The translations under genes were made by a program, and so were the position numbers. Below are positions 36,342 through 44,118 of a stretch of 54,470 nucleotides of DNA, in pieces. The DNA is from Franconibacter helveticus LMG 23732. Its GTDB lineage: Bacteria; Pseudomonadota; Gammaproteobacteria; Enterobacterales; Enterobacteriaceae. Each line of letters starts with the position of its first letter. Position 1 is the first letter of the stretch. Where the stretch lies: NCBI RefSeq assembly GCF_000463115.2, contig NZ_AWFX01000017.1, positions 1 to 54,470 on the forward strand, in the 5' to 3' direction. A model generated the notes under the pieces. The model was not told the origin of the DNA. It did not search any database and saw only the letters and a program-made list of their open reading frames with translations.

Positions 36342-37660
36342 TATGAATACTCCTCAATGATAACGATCCCGGCACCACCTCGTCCGCCGTACTGAGTAGA
36401 ACCTACGACCTGGCTGATGCCACCCGAACCGCCAGAGCCATAAACCCCGTCGCTTCCGCCGGAATTTCCGACCCGTCCGCCCGGTCCAGAGCTGATGGCA
36501 CTCATTCCGCCCGCGCCGGAGATACCGCCGTTAATGGGTGGCATAATGGCAACGCTGCCCGGCGCGCCCCACGCATTGATTTCTCCGCCATAACCCAAGC
36601 CGCCTGCGCCGCCTGACATAATGTAAGAGGCATTATTTGTCGCGCTTGTTCCCGCTCCGCCATCTCCGCCCGAACCAGAGCAATATGAGCCGAAAGATGT
36701 TGCACCGCCCGCGCCGCCCGAATAGCCAGACTGCCCGCCCGGCGCGCCGCCTGCGCCAATCGTGACGTTAACGGACTGAAAATCTGCGCCCACGGTAAGC
36801 GTGCGCTCAGAGTAACCACCTGCTCCGCCGCCGCCGCCAATCGCCGTGTAACCGCTGTTTGTCTGACCGGCTGCGCCACCGCCGCCCCCGCCGCCGATCA
36901 CCCTGACACGGATCGCTTTCACGTTCGCATCGGGCTTATAACTGCTGCTCGCAGTAATGTACCGGCGACGCAAGAAGCGGCCGGGAATGGCGTCGGGAAG
37001 GCCTTGATCAGCCAGTGCTACCGCCACAAACTCTGTGGTAGCTATCTGTTTCGTTTTGCTTCCCTTTGCTGCGGTGGGCGCTTCAGGCGTACCGGTCAAG
37101 ACAGGACTTTTTTTAGGCGCATATTGCTCGTGTGGGTCTTCATTTTTCAGGTGCTCATCCATCAGAGCGTCGGCATAGCCTTTTACCTCAACCACGGCAT
37201 TATCAACATACTGCCGCGTTGCCAGCACCACGGCCGGATCAATCTTCAGGGTGATAGCGTCCGTGCTGTTCACGATGATGAGCATGCGCACGGTCTGCGT
37301 GCGGCCGCTGCCTTCCTGCAGGGCGGGCTTGTAGGTTTCCGGCGTGTTACAGACCGCAATCAGCGTACCCTCCGCATCAAACAGCCCCATTTCCCGGATC
37401 CAGAATCCGCCCTCCGTTTCGGGGATCACCTGCTCGGCAATCACCTGGCTGGCGTTGGTGGCATCGATACTCAGCGTATTGATGGCCGCCCGGCGCACCT
37501 CGTTTACCAGCTTTGTCTGGCTGGCGTTCGGCGTGGGCAGCGTGCCGCCGCCGTCGCCCACGGCCATCCGCGTGATATTCAGTTTTGTGCCAAGCGCGGC
37601 GGCGTTGGCAATTTTGGCCGCGCCGAGGTTGGTCACGATTGCGTAAAATTTTTGTGTCAT
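36341..37660 (-). CDS. H: Short tail fibre (gpH-like N-terminus, glycine-rich tip)
   Basis: A 439-residue receptor-binding fibre. Residues 1-160 match the P2 gpH tail-attachment domain (MTQKFYAIVTNLGAAKIANA, EQVIPETEGGFWIREMGLFD, TLIAVCNTPETYKPALQEGS). A short linker holds a collar motif (DPHEQYAPKKSPVLTGTPEA and TKQIATTEFVAVAL). The last 180 or so residues are a glycine-rich domain starting at RVRVIGGGGGGG, with many GG(A/S)GG runs, the pattern of polyglycine-helix fibre tips. P2 gpH is 669 residues with a different C-terminus, so the tip has probably been exchanged. Gene I precedes it with a 4-base overlap. Confidence 0.9.
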   Translation of the reverse strand: MTQKFYAIVTNLGAAKIANAAALGTKLNITRMAVGDGGGTLPTPNASQTKLVNEVRRAAINTLSIDATNASQVIAEQVIPETEGGFWIREMGLFDAEGTLIAVCNTPETYKPALQEGSGRTQTVRMLIIVNSTDAITLKIDPAVVLATRQYVDNAVVEVKGYADALMDEHLKNEDPHEQYAPKKSPVLTGTPEAPTAAKGSKTKQIATTEFVAVALADQGLPDAIPGRFLRRRYITASSSYKPDANVKAIRVRVIGGGGGGGAAGQTNSGYTAIGGGGGAGGYSERTLTVGADFQSVNVTIGAGGAPGGQSGYSGGAGGATSFGSYCSGSGGDGGAGTSATNNASYIMSGGAGGLGYGGEINAWGAPGSVAIMPPINGGISGAGGMSAISSGPGGRVGNSGGSDGVYGSGGSGGISQVVGSTQYGGRGGAGIVIIEEYS

Positions 37661-38265
37661 TGTCCGACTTCCATCAGGTCGATAACGTGAACCGCCGCGC
37701 CCGCATATGTCGGGCCGCTGACGGAAAGAATTTCCGGGGTGTACGGGTAAATTGAGAGATCGTCACCGTCGTAGCCCGCGGCGGCTATGCGGGTTTCGCC
37801 GCTCACCTGAAGGTTGATGGACATGCCCAGCAGGTGACGGCTGCACGGCTTGGCGTCACTGATGAGCCGCTCCAGCTCCTGATAGGTTTCTTCCGTAATG
37901 CCCTGGTCCTGCACGCCGATGTCCAGTCGAAACGTGCCGGGCGCTTCGCCGGTTTTCCACCACTCAATAACGCGGATCAGGAACCCGAACGGCTCCACCA
38001 CGCGCCGGATAGCGCTTATGGTTCCCTTGTGCTGATGAATATAAAACGCATCGAGCACCACCTGCCGTTTGACACTTTCCGCCCAGCCTTCGTCCCATCG
38101 GTCCACCGAAAACGCCCAGGCGAGATAGGGCAGAAACTTCAAGGGACATTTGGCAGGATTCCATAAATCACGCAGCGGAACATCAAGCCCTGATATATCG
38201 CTGCATGCCTGGGCAATCCTGCGTTCAAGTGCGCTGGATCCCGGCGGTAAAAGGCTATTATTCAT
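37657..38265 (-). CDS. I: Baseplate wedge protein gpI
   Basis: A 202-residue tail protein of the P2 gpI family. The start MNNSLLPPGSSALERRIAQA is chosen and overlaps the end of J by 8 bases. Family text includes DVPLRDLWNPAKCPLKFLPY, LAWAFSVDRWDEGW and HQHKGTISAIRRVVEPFGF. It lies between J and the fibre gene as in P2. Confidence 0.93.
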   Translation of the reverse strand: MNNSLLPPGSSALERRIAQACSDISGLDVPLRDLWNPAKCPLKFLPYLAWAFSVDRWDEGWAESVKRQVVLDAFYIHQHKGTISAIRRVVEPFGFLIRVIEWWKTGEAPGTFRLDIGVQDQGITEETYQELERLISDAKPCSRHLLGMSINLQVSGETRIAAAGYDGDDLSIYPYTPEILSVSGPTYAGAAVHVIDLMEVGQ

Positions 38266-39166
38266 CTGTACCACCAGTTGTAACGGACCAACTCTCGCAC
38301 CATGCCGCCTGGGTCTTATCAAGCACCACATCTTCAGACGGTGCGGCTAACTCCACCCTCTGCACACCTTCAACATGCAGGGCGGCAAAGATTGCTGAGC
38401 GGCGAATATCGCGCCCTAGCCTGGCCTGACTGGCAATATACTTTTGCAGGTTTGCACGCGCGGCAGTCAGGATGGGTTCCGCCTCCGGGCCAGGATAGAG
38501 ATACAACGTGGCGTTGACTTCATAAGATATAATCTCCGCGCTTCGCACCGTCACCCTGTCCGCCAGTGGGCGTACGCTTTCATCATTCAACGCCGCATCT
38601 ACTACAGCCAATAGTTCGGCGGGAGACTCACCATTCCCTTCGCGGCTTAACACGGTAATAACGACCTGTGCAGGCGCCGGGCTGGTTGCTGAAGCATCGG
38701 CAACACGCCCATCAGCGCTGCGCGCGTGAAATTCATAAGCAGCTGTAGGCCCAGCCACGGACAAACCTTCGAATGCTTGGGGAACCCGTAAACGAAGGTC
38801 ATCATCAGTTTCCATTACCGCGCTGGTCGGCGGCACAGCTTCTTCATTCGCTGGCGTAACGGTCAGTCGTTCTACACCATTGTTAGCCGCCAACTGGTCA
38901 AGGTCACTTCCAAGCGAATAAGCAACCATTACTGCCTGCGCAGCCTCATTGATGCGCTGGCGCATGAGAATTTCCCGGTAAGTATTCTCCTGAAGCAGCT
39001 TAACCACTGGCTCAGATTCCAGCTCAAGGGTGCGGCTTACTGCATCGCGTTCTTCTGCAGGGTAAAGCGCGATGAAATTTGCCTTACGCAGGGCAAAAAG
39101 GGTTTCAAAGTCGAGAACTTCCACCACTTCCGGCGCGGGTAGCTGCGACAAGTCAACAAGACTCAT
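38258..39166 (-). CDS. J: Baseplate wedge protein gpJ
   Basis: A 302-residue baseplate protein of the gpJ (gp6-like) family. It starts MSLVDLSQLPAPEVVEVLDF and shows YREILMRQRINEAAQAVMVA, GSDLDQLAANNGVERL, and the conserved AYEFHARSADGRVADASATS segment. It is coupled to W by a 4-base ATGA overlap. Confidence 0.94.
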   Translation of the reverse strand: MSLVDLSQLPAPEVVEVLDFETLFALRKANFIALYPAEERDAVSRTLELESEPVVKLLQENTYREILMRQRINEAAQAVMVAYSLGSDLDQLAANNGVERLTVTPANEEAVPPTSAVMETDDDLRLRVPQAFEGLSVAGPTAAYEFHARSADGRVADASATSPAPAQVVITVLSREGNGESPAELLAVVDAALNDESVRPLADRVTVRSAEIISYEVNATLYLYPGPEAEPILTAARANLQKYIASQARLGRDIRRSAIFAALHVEGVQRVELAAPSEDVVLDKTQAAWCESWSVTTGGTDE

Positions 39167-39510
39167 ACCATTACCCCCAGTTCAACTGACAGGCTGGCCG
39201 GACCGCCATCATTCCTGTTGCCTGTAAGATCCACCGTCATTGAGCCATCCATGCCACGTTCAATATTAATGCTGTTAAGAACAAGGCGCGGCTCCCAGCG
39301 GCAAAGAGCGCTGTAGACTGCTGCCATCACCTGCAGTTTCAGCGCGTCGTTTTGGGGCTGGTCGATAAGTGCAGCCAGCAGCGAGCCGTATTCCCGGCGC
39401 GCCAGCCGTGAACCGACCGGCGTTACAAGAATATCCCGGATGGACTGGCGTAGATGTTCCAGATCGGTAATACGCACGCCGCTTTCCTGATTCATGCCGA
39501 TATAACGCAT
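39163..39510 (-). CDS. W: Baseplate wedge protein gpW (gp25-like)
   Basis: A 115-residue protein of the gp25-like family that starts sheath polymerisation from the baseplate. MRYIGMNQESGVRITDLEHL and TPVGSRLARREYGSLLAALI carry the EPR-type core (here RREYGS). Length equals P2 gpW (115). The start overlaps the V stop by one base. Confidence 0.94.
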   Translation of the reverse strand: MRYIGMNQESGVRITDLEHLRQSIRDILVTPVGSRLARREYGSLLAALIDQPQNDALKLQVMAAVYSALCRWEPRLVLNSINIERGMDGSMTVDLTGNRNDGGPASLSVELGVMV

Positions 39511-40097
39511 CAGACAGGGCCTCCTGAATTGCTGCTTCCTCGCTCTACGCCGCTGTGTTTATGGGTATGCACCACCACGCCATTTGAACTCATTGAGCCG
39601 CCGGACTGTGTGACGTCGCCGTTTATCACTACCTCGCTATTTATGCGGGTCCTGTCGGCGTCAACAACAAACTCACTGGTTTTAAGCTGGATGCTTTCCG
39701 GCGCCTCAAAAACGATGTTTGCTCCGGCCTTCACCAGGTAACGCCCTGATTCCGGCTCGTATTCAATCCAGCCACCATCCGGGAACGACGTAACCTGCGC
39801 ATCTTCAGACATGGACGGCGGCGGGTTGTCTTTTGAATAAATCGCCGGTAACACAAACGCTGTAGTGAGATCGCCACCAATGGACAGCAATACAACCTGT
39901 TCGCCTACTGACGGGCGCCACCATGTTTTTGACCGGCCAGCTCGCATCGTCAGCCAGTTGAGCCACGTCGTTTGCAGCTCGCCAGTCTGAACGCGGCACA
40001 GCCAGTTTTCGCTATCCACCTCAATAACGACCCCATTTCTGATGAGGTTCAGCAACAGGCGGTAAAGCTCAGCAAAAGTAAATTCTGGATTTTTCAT
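39510..40097 (-). CDS. V: Baseplate spike protein gpV
   Basis: A 195-residue membrane-piercing spike. CRVQTGELQTTWLNWLTMRA, WWRPSVGEQVVLLSIGGDL and FVLPAIYSKDN form the OB-fold part, and the C-terminal needle ends in VVHTHKHSG. The HxH motif matches the iron-binding tip of P2 gpV. It heads the V-W-J-I-H unit. An exact Ogr site is centred 55-56 bp before its ATG. Confidence 0.95.
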   Translation of the reverse strand: MKNPEFTFAELYRLLLNLIRNGVVIEVDSENWLCRVQTGELQTTWLNWLTMRAGRSKTWWRPSVGEQVVLLSIGGDLTTAFVLPAIYSKDNPPPSMSEDAQVTSFPDGGWIEYEPESGRYLVKAGANIVFEAPESIQLKTSEFVVDADRTRINSEVVINGDVTQSGGSMSSNGVVVHTHKHSGVERGSSNSGGPV

Positions 40098-40143
40098 TGT
40101 GTCAGTTTTCCATTATTGCCGCGTGGCGCTTAGCGCCGGGCGT

Positions 40144-40161
40144 TGTCTGGTTAACAGGACA
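40144..40161 (-). promoter_or_regulatory. Ogr activator site of the V late promoter
   Basis: TGT-CTGGTTAACAGG-ACA fits TGT-N12-ACA exactly, in the 65-bp gap between S and V. The centre lies 55.5 bp from the V start codon. If the classic -55 spacing holds, the transcript would start at or next to the ATG. Confidence 0.78.
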
Positions 40162-40162
40162 A

Positions 40163-40609
40163 TCAGCGGGAGAGGTGGTCCATAATCAGGGACAGGATCA
40201 GTTCTTCGGAAGCGTCGGAAATGCCCAACAATTCACGGCGCGCATACCTTACAACTGGCCCGTTTTTTCTCACACGGTCCCGCAAACCATAGTGATGGAC
40301 ACGGGCGATGCGCTGCACCTGTCCTTCAAATGCAACCTCTGCCTCTGTATCAGTGGCGCGGGCTTTCAGATAACGGGCGGTGCGCAGCTTGCTGAACATC
40401 TGGCGCTTAATACGGCCATGCTTCGCCCGGCCGCTGCTTTTTCTTGGCTCAAAAGCGCTGCCGTCCGGGTTTTGCTGCATTCTGATGTTCTGCTGCTGTT
40501 GCTTTCGCAGCCCGGCGGCGACATCGCGCATCAGCTTGCGGCGCTGTGACGGTTCGAGCTGCGACAGCAGGGCGTCAAGCCAGCTTTCAATCTGCTTAAA
40601 CTCAGCCAT
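40163..40609 (-). CDS. S: Tail completion protein gpS
   Basis: A 148-residue tail completion protein. The start MAEFKQIESWLDALLSQLEP is chosen (P2 gpS is 150); the frame is open further upstream over R. It contains RRKLMRDVAAGLRKQQQQNI, PDGSAFEPRK and MFSKLRTARYLKARATDTEA. It overlaps the R stop by 8 bases. Confidence 0.93.
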   Translation of the reverse strand: MAEFKQIESWLDALLSQLEPSQRRKLMRDVAAGLRKQQQQNIRMQQNPDGSAFEPRKSSGRAKHGRIKRQMFSKLRTARYLKARATDTEAEVAFEGQVQRIARVHHYGLRDRVRKNGPVVRYARRELLGISDASEELILSLIMDHLSR

Positions 40610-41027
40610 GCGAGGTCCAGTATTCGTCCGGTACTTCCGGTTCCGGCACTGCCTGAACGACAGCTTCATCACCAGACTGTGTGACAAGCACACGTTCCGT
40701 CAGCGCCAGATGAATGCTGATGTCGGCCAGCGTGTTGCTCAGAACATCCACTTGAAAGCGGAACAGTTTTTCGCGCAGATCCGGGTTGTGTAAATCGTCG
40801 GGCTGATTGGTGGCAAGCCACGCCAGCACGACGGCAATTAGCAGATTCTGATCGCCGCTGTAGTCCGTAACGACCAGATTCAGGGTGTACCTGTATTCCC
40901 AGCTAAGCCCCGGCGCGCCTGTGCTGACGACTTTCCCATCGTCAACAAAAAGGTGCAGCGCGTCAGGGTTAGCCGCCAGATACGGAATGCTTTGCAGTGC
41001 TTCCCGTAGCGATGATGGTTTGTTCAT
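40602..41027 (-). CDS. R: Tail completion protein gpR
   Basis: A 141-residue tail completion protein (P2 gpR 155). The start MNKPSSLREALQSIPYLAAN is chosen. The DALHLFVDDGKVVSTG and SWEYRYTLNLVVTDYSGDQN segments are typical. Its N-terminal codons overlap the lysC-type reading frame. Confidence 0.92.
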   Translation of the reverse strand: MNKPSSLREALQSIPYLAANPDALHLFVDDGKVVSTGAPGLSWEYRYTLNLVVTDYSGDQNLLIAVVLAWLATNQPDDLHNPDLREKLFRFQVDVLSNTLADISIHLALTERVLVTQSGDEAVVQAVPEPEVPDEYWTSHG

Positions 41028-41277
41028 ATTTTTCCTGACAATCAACAGTCATATCCACCCTGGCTGCGCACTGCGCCCAAGCCGCTTCTGCTGCGTCCTT
41101 TGCCGCTATTAGCTCGCCGTTCGTGGCCGGGTTACTCGCCGGAAGTTGGCAGCGTGCTATTTTCGGACAGGTAAGCGGCATAACCTGCGGCGCCGGTAAT
41201 TGCCGGTCGCTTTTGCATCCTGATAACGTCAGCAGGCAAAGGAGCGTCAGCCCAGCGCTTAACTTCTGGGTTTTCAT
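40969..41277 (-). CDS. lysC: Rz1-like spanin lipoprotein (LysC)
   Basis: A 102-residue outer-membrane spanin subunit. A signal peptide MKTQKLSAGLTLLCLLTLSG ends in the lipobox LTLSGC. Like lambda Rz1 and P2 lysC it is largely embedded, in another frame, in the Rz-like gene (41132-41548), and it also overlaps the start of R. The tail after the lipobox is Pro/Ala-rich. With LysB it would fuse inner and outer membranes at lysis. Confidence 0.85.
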   Translation of the reverse strand: MKTQKLSAGLTLLCLLTLSGCKSDRQLPAPQVMPLTCPKIARCQLPASNPATNGELIAAKDAAEAAWAQCAARVDMTVDCQEKYEQTIIATGSTAKHSVSGG

Positions 41278-41548
41278 TGGTAAGCCTCTTGAACTTTTCC
41301 GCCCGCGCCGCGACGGCAACGGCGATGGCGTCCTGTTGTTGTTGATAGGCAAGCTGAAAGCCGTTGTTCGCTTTTGCCATCAGATCAACCGCGACCAGCT
41401 GGCTTGTTGTGCGTGACAGGTCGTCTTTCAGCTCGGTGATAACGCCGTCTTTATCCTGAACATCCCGACGGGCGTCCCTCAGTTGCCAGCCAAGCCACAG
41501 CGACAAGGCCAGCAACAGCGCGCCGATAATCGCTACGCTGCGGGACAT
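41132..41548 (-). CDS. lysB: Rz-like spanin, inner-membrane subunit (LysB)
   Basis: A 138-residue type II membrane protein: one N-terminal transmembrane segment (SVAIIGALLLALSLWLGWQL), then a periplasmic coiled coil (RDVQDKDGVITELKDDLSRT). This is the layout of lambda Rz and P2 LysB. It encodes LysC out of frame. It lies between the LysA-like gene and R, as in P2. Confidence 0.87.
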   Translation of the reverse strand: MSRSVAIIGALLLALSLWLGWQLRDARRDVQDKDGVITELKDDLSRTTSQLVAVDLMAKANNGFQLAYQQQQDAIAVAVAARAEKFKRLTNENPEVKRWADAPLPADVIRMQKRPAITGAAGYAAYLSENSTLPTSGE

Positions 41549-41979
41549 GGTTCAACACCATCGCGCCAGTCTTTCAGCAGCCCTTTCATCACGCCACGAA
41601 CGATACGAAAGGTAGCAATGCTAAGCAGGTAAATAACAGCGGTCACAAACCAGCCGGAATAGAGCAGTGCGGTGATAATGAAAGCCGCTTCAACCGGCCA
41701 TAGCACTTTGCGCAATCCTGACGGCTTATCCAGCCCGAACAGCTTACAAAGGAGAGGTGGCATCTCCTCTCTGCCGGGCTTCACAATGCCTTTTTCACAA
41801 AACGCATAGACGGCGTAGCTGAAAATACCCACTGCCATAATCGCGGCGGTCACAAACGCCATGAAAAATACCCAGCATGCCGCTGCGCTCATCGCCACGC
41901 TTTGCGGATGAAAAATCCCCCATGCCAGCGCACTCAGAAACAGCACATGGATCACCCAGCCACTCATTTTGTTTTTCAC
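41533..41979 (-). CDS. lysA: LysA-like membrane protein (possible antiholin)
   Basis: A 148-residue protein with about four hydrophobic segments (for example WVIHVLFLSALAWGIF, AAACWVFFMAFVTAAIMAVG, VEAAFIITALLYSGWFVTAV). It sits in the P2 lysA position between endolysin K and lysB. The GTG at 41979 is chosen because AAAGGGGTGA lies five bases upstream and the GTGA overlaps the K stop; an ATG four codons later is an alternative. In P2, LysA fine-tunes lysis timing. Sequence similarity to P2 LysA is not obvious to me, so the role rests mainly on position and topology. Confidence 0.72.
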   Translation of the reverse strand: MKNKMSGWVIHVLFLSALAWGIFHPQSVAMSAAACWVFFMAFVTAAIMAVGIFSYAVYAFCEKGIVKPGREEMPPLLCKLFGLDKPSGLRKVLWPVEAAFIITALLYSGWFVTAVIYLLSIATFRIVRGVMKGLLKDWRDGVEPCPAA

Positions 41980-42491
41980 TTTGTCACCCCTTTTAAGCAC
42001 CATGCCAGCTCCCGCGCGCGGCGGTTCTCCAGCCCTTCGTTTTTAATCCCGTTGACGTAAACCCAGCGCGGAAGCTGGTTGCACGCCTGCAACCACTGCC
42101 CGCGCTTAAGAAACGTCACCATTGTTGATTTGCATGCGGCACCCGTGCCGACGTTAAACGCCAGGCTTACCATTGCGTCGTAAACCTGCTGCGGCATCTG
42201 TACCGGCACGCAGACGGCAAGCCTTCGCTCTACGTTCAGCACATCACTAACCAGGTTACTGGCCGCCTGATGCTCGTTAATGGTTTTACCCGGCACCACG
42301 CCAGCGGTATGGCCGATCCCGTTCGTCCAGACCCCGGCAGTGCACTTGTACGGCGTGAGCTGGCACCCTTCATAATCCGCAATGAGTTGCAGACCCTGCG
42401 GCGAGGTTTTCAGCAGCTCAAACTGCGGCAGCGTGGCAGCAATCGCCAGTACCACGCCAAGAAGGCAACGTTTAACGATTGACGCGTTCAT
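41976..42491 (-). CDS. K: Signal-arrest-release endolysin (GH24 lysozyme)
   Basis: A 171-residue lysozyme that cuts peptidoglycan at lysis. The start MNASIVKRCLLGVVLAIAAT gives a weakly hydrophobic, Ala/Gly-rich N-terminal segment as in SAR endolysins, which are exported tethered and then released. The GH24 catalytic Glu is in DYEGC and the Thr in GVWTNGIGHT, with the usual spacing. The middle catalytic position holds Cys (PYKC) instead of Asp, a variant known in this family. NVGTGAACKSTM and the C-terminal LENRRARELAWCL follow. It overlaps holin Y by 20 bases. Confidence 0.92.
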   Translation of the reverse strand: MNASIVKRCLLGVVLAIAATLPQFELLKTSPQGLQLIADYEGCQLTPYKCTAGVWTNGIGHTAGVVPGKTINEHQAASNLVSDVLNVERRLAVCVPVQMPQQVYDAMVSLAFNVGTGAACKSTMVTFLKRGQWLQACNQLPRWVYVNGIKNEGLENRRARELAWCLKGVTK

Positions 42492-42693
42492 AGTCCTCCC
42501 GGCTAATTTTTCCGGCCTCAAGCAACTGATAGGTTTTGCGCCGGTAGTACCAGGAAATAAACAGCGCACCGGCACCTATCCCCATACCAAATACGGTTCC
42601 CACATCCTGAATGGACCAGTCGCCCAGCCACGCAAGAAAAGTTGCTATTGCGTAAGCAATTGCCGCCGCTACCCGTTCGATATTCATTTTCAC
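42472..42693 (-). CDS. Y: HP1/P2-type holin
   Basis: A 73-residue small membrane protein with two hydrophobic segments (RVAAAIAYAIATFLAWLG and VGTVFGMGIGAGALFISWYY) and a charged C-terminus (RRKTYQLLEAGKISREDY). Size and place, between X and endolysin K, match the P2 holin gene Y; the sequence resembles HP1-family holins. Confidence 0.87.
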   Translation of the reverse strand: MKMNIERVAAAIAYAIATFLAWLGDWSIQDVGTVFGMGIGAGALFISWYYRRKTYQLLEAGKISREDYERVNR

Positions 42694-42893
42694 TCCCAGA
42701 GCTGCACGGTTTCAGCGGTCGGACTGCTGACCTGTTCGGGCAGCTCAACTTCCAGACCGTGCGGCAGGATGGGGCCGACATCGGCCAGCCCCGGATTAGC
42801 GGTCAGTACCGCTTCTGTCATGCCCTGCGTGCGCCCGTAATGACGCCAGCAGAGCGCATCTACCGTGTCATACTGCTGCGCCCGGACTTTCAT
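42690..42893 (-). CDS. X: Tail protein gpX
   Basis: A 67-residue tail protein with a LysM-like fold, of the gpX family. The start MKVRAQQYDTVDALCWRHYG is chosen (P2 gpX is 67). TEAVLTANPGLADVGPILPH and GLEVELPEQ are the conserved middle. It overlaps L by one base and Y by 4. Confidence 0.95.
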   Translation of the reverse strand: MKVRAQQYDTVDALCWRHYGRTQGMTEAVLTANPGLADVGPILPHGLEVELPEQVSSPTAETVQLWE

Positions 42894-43360
42894 CAGATAA
42901 GCTCCACCGTCATATGCGGCAGCTCCTGCAGGCGGGCAATCGCCCAGCGTGCATCGCGCCACAAATCACCCAGGCTTACCTCCATTTCATCGGCCTTTTT
43001 GTTCCCTTCCGCCGTGCTGTCAAAATCCCGGTAGTTTTCAACCGTGACGGCTTTCGTCCAGCACCAAACCGCGCGGCGGTATAACTGCACACGCTCGCTT
43101 TCACCGTCGATTTTTTCTGATGGAACATCAGCCAGGACGGCATAGCCTCGGTCCATTTGCTTACGGCGAAACTCGAACAGCTCGGCGTTCACTTCTGAAA
43201 TGGCAGTACGCGCCGCCAGTCGCAGCCGCTCCGGCGTCACTGTCCCGTCTGTGCGCATGTCGCGGCGATACTCTGCAAGGTCCAGCGTGGGCCAAAAAAA
43301 GGTATTTTCGATCACGTCCGGCGCGCTTTCGTTCACCGGCTCCGGCGAAACAAATTTCAT
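42893..43360 (-). CDS. L: Head completion/stabilisation protein gpL
   Basis: A 155-residue head completion protein (P2 gpL). The start MKFVSPEPVNESAPDVIENT is chosen over an ATG two codons earlier. FFWPTLDLAEYRRDMRTDGT, RTAISEVNAELFEFRRKQMD and YRRAVWCWTKAVTVENYRDF are characteristic. A 99-bp gap separates it from M; it is GC-rich and holds nothing I can name. Confidence 0.94.
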   Translation of the reverse strand: MKFVSPEPVNESAPDVIENTFFWPTLDLAEYRRDMRTDGTVTPERLRLAARTAISEVNAELFEFRRKQMDRGYAVLADVPSEKIDGESERVQLYRRAVWCWTKAVTVENYRDFDSTAEGNKKADEMEVSLGDLWRDARWAIARLQELPHMTVELI

Positions 43361-43459
43361 GTTCATGCACTACTCCCTGATGGTGGGCGGTGGACGGGGT
43401 TTTGATGCGGCTTATAGCCTGTCGCCACCCCGTGCCGCCCCGCGCGTGGGCACGTTCGG

Positions 43460-44116
43460 TTAGCCGCCAGCGGCCTTGCGCAGCCGGGCTTCCAGCTGCT
43501 TAATTTCAGTTTTCACGCCACAGTTGCTGTCCAGCTGTAGAGCGCGTTTAAGATGGTTGAGCGCGGCGACACCCTGATCGTTATCCCGCAAGGCATAGCC
43601 CAGCGCTTTGTAGATGCGCGCACGCGACTGATCCGGCATGTCGTGCGGTTCAACCAGGTCAAGCGCCTGCGTCAGCAGCGCGGCGCTGAAAGTCTCACCG
43701 GCAGCAAAAGCACGCATGGCGGCATCAGCAAACTCTTCGGCAATGGCCGTTGCCGTTGTGCGGTTGAAGCGCTGCGGCAGCACCCAGCCATGTTTAAGCG
43801 CGTGGCGGGCAATCTCCAGCGCGCCGGTATAGTTCCCGGCATCAATGCGCCAGATCAGAACGAACATCGCCACATCGTCCTGACGTGCGGCATCTGCTGC
43901 CAATAGCCCGGCAATCCAGGCGTCATAGACCGGCAGAAACTCGCGTTTCAGTTCAATTTTTCGTTCAGTGGACTGCACACCTTTGAGACGGCGCGCATGT
44001 TCGGAAAGCTGCATCAGCATCCGTTCATAGCCAGTCGCGGCGGCGGCACTGCCGCCCGGTCGGGCGGCCTCCTGTGCCTGGATGAAGCGCGTATGCGCAC
44101 GGAACGGGTTGGTCAT
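43460..44116 (-). CDS. M: Terminase small subunit gpM
   Basis: A 218-residue small terminase that carries the cos endonuclease activity in P2. It starts MTNPFRAHTRFIQAQEAARP. LKGVQSTERKIELKREFLPV, YDAWIAGLLAADAARQDDVA and MFVLIWRIDAGNYTGALEIA match the gpM family. Its partner is gpP, and the substrate is the cos site at 51613-51631. Confidence 0.94.
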   Translation of the reverse strand: MTNPFRAHTRFIQAQEAARPGGSAAAATGYERMLMQLSEHARRLKGVQSTERKIELKREFLPVYDAWIAGLLAADAARQDDVAMFVLIWRIDAGNYTGALEIARHALKHGWVLPQRFNRTTATAIAEEFADAAMRAFAAGETFSAALLTQALDLVEPHDMPDQSRARIYKALGYALRDNDQGVAALNHLKRALQLDSNCGVKTEIKQLEARLRKAAGG

Positions 44117-44118
44117 TG

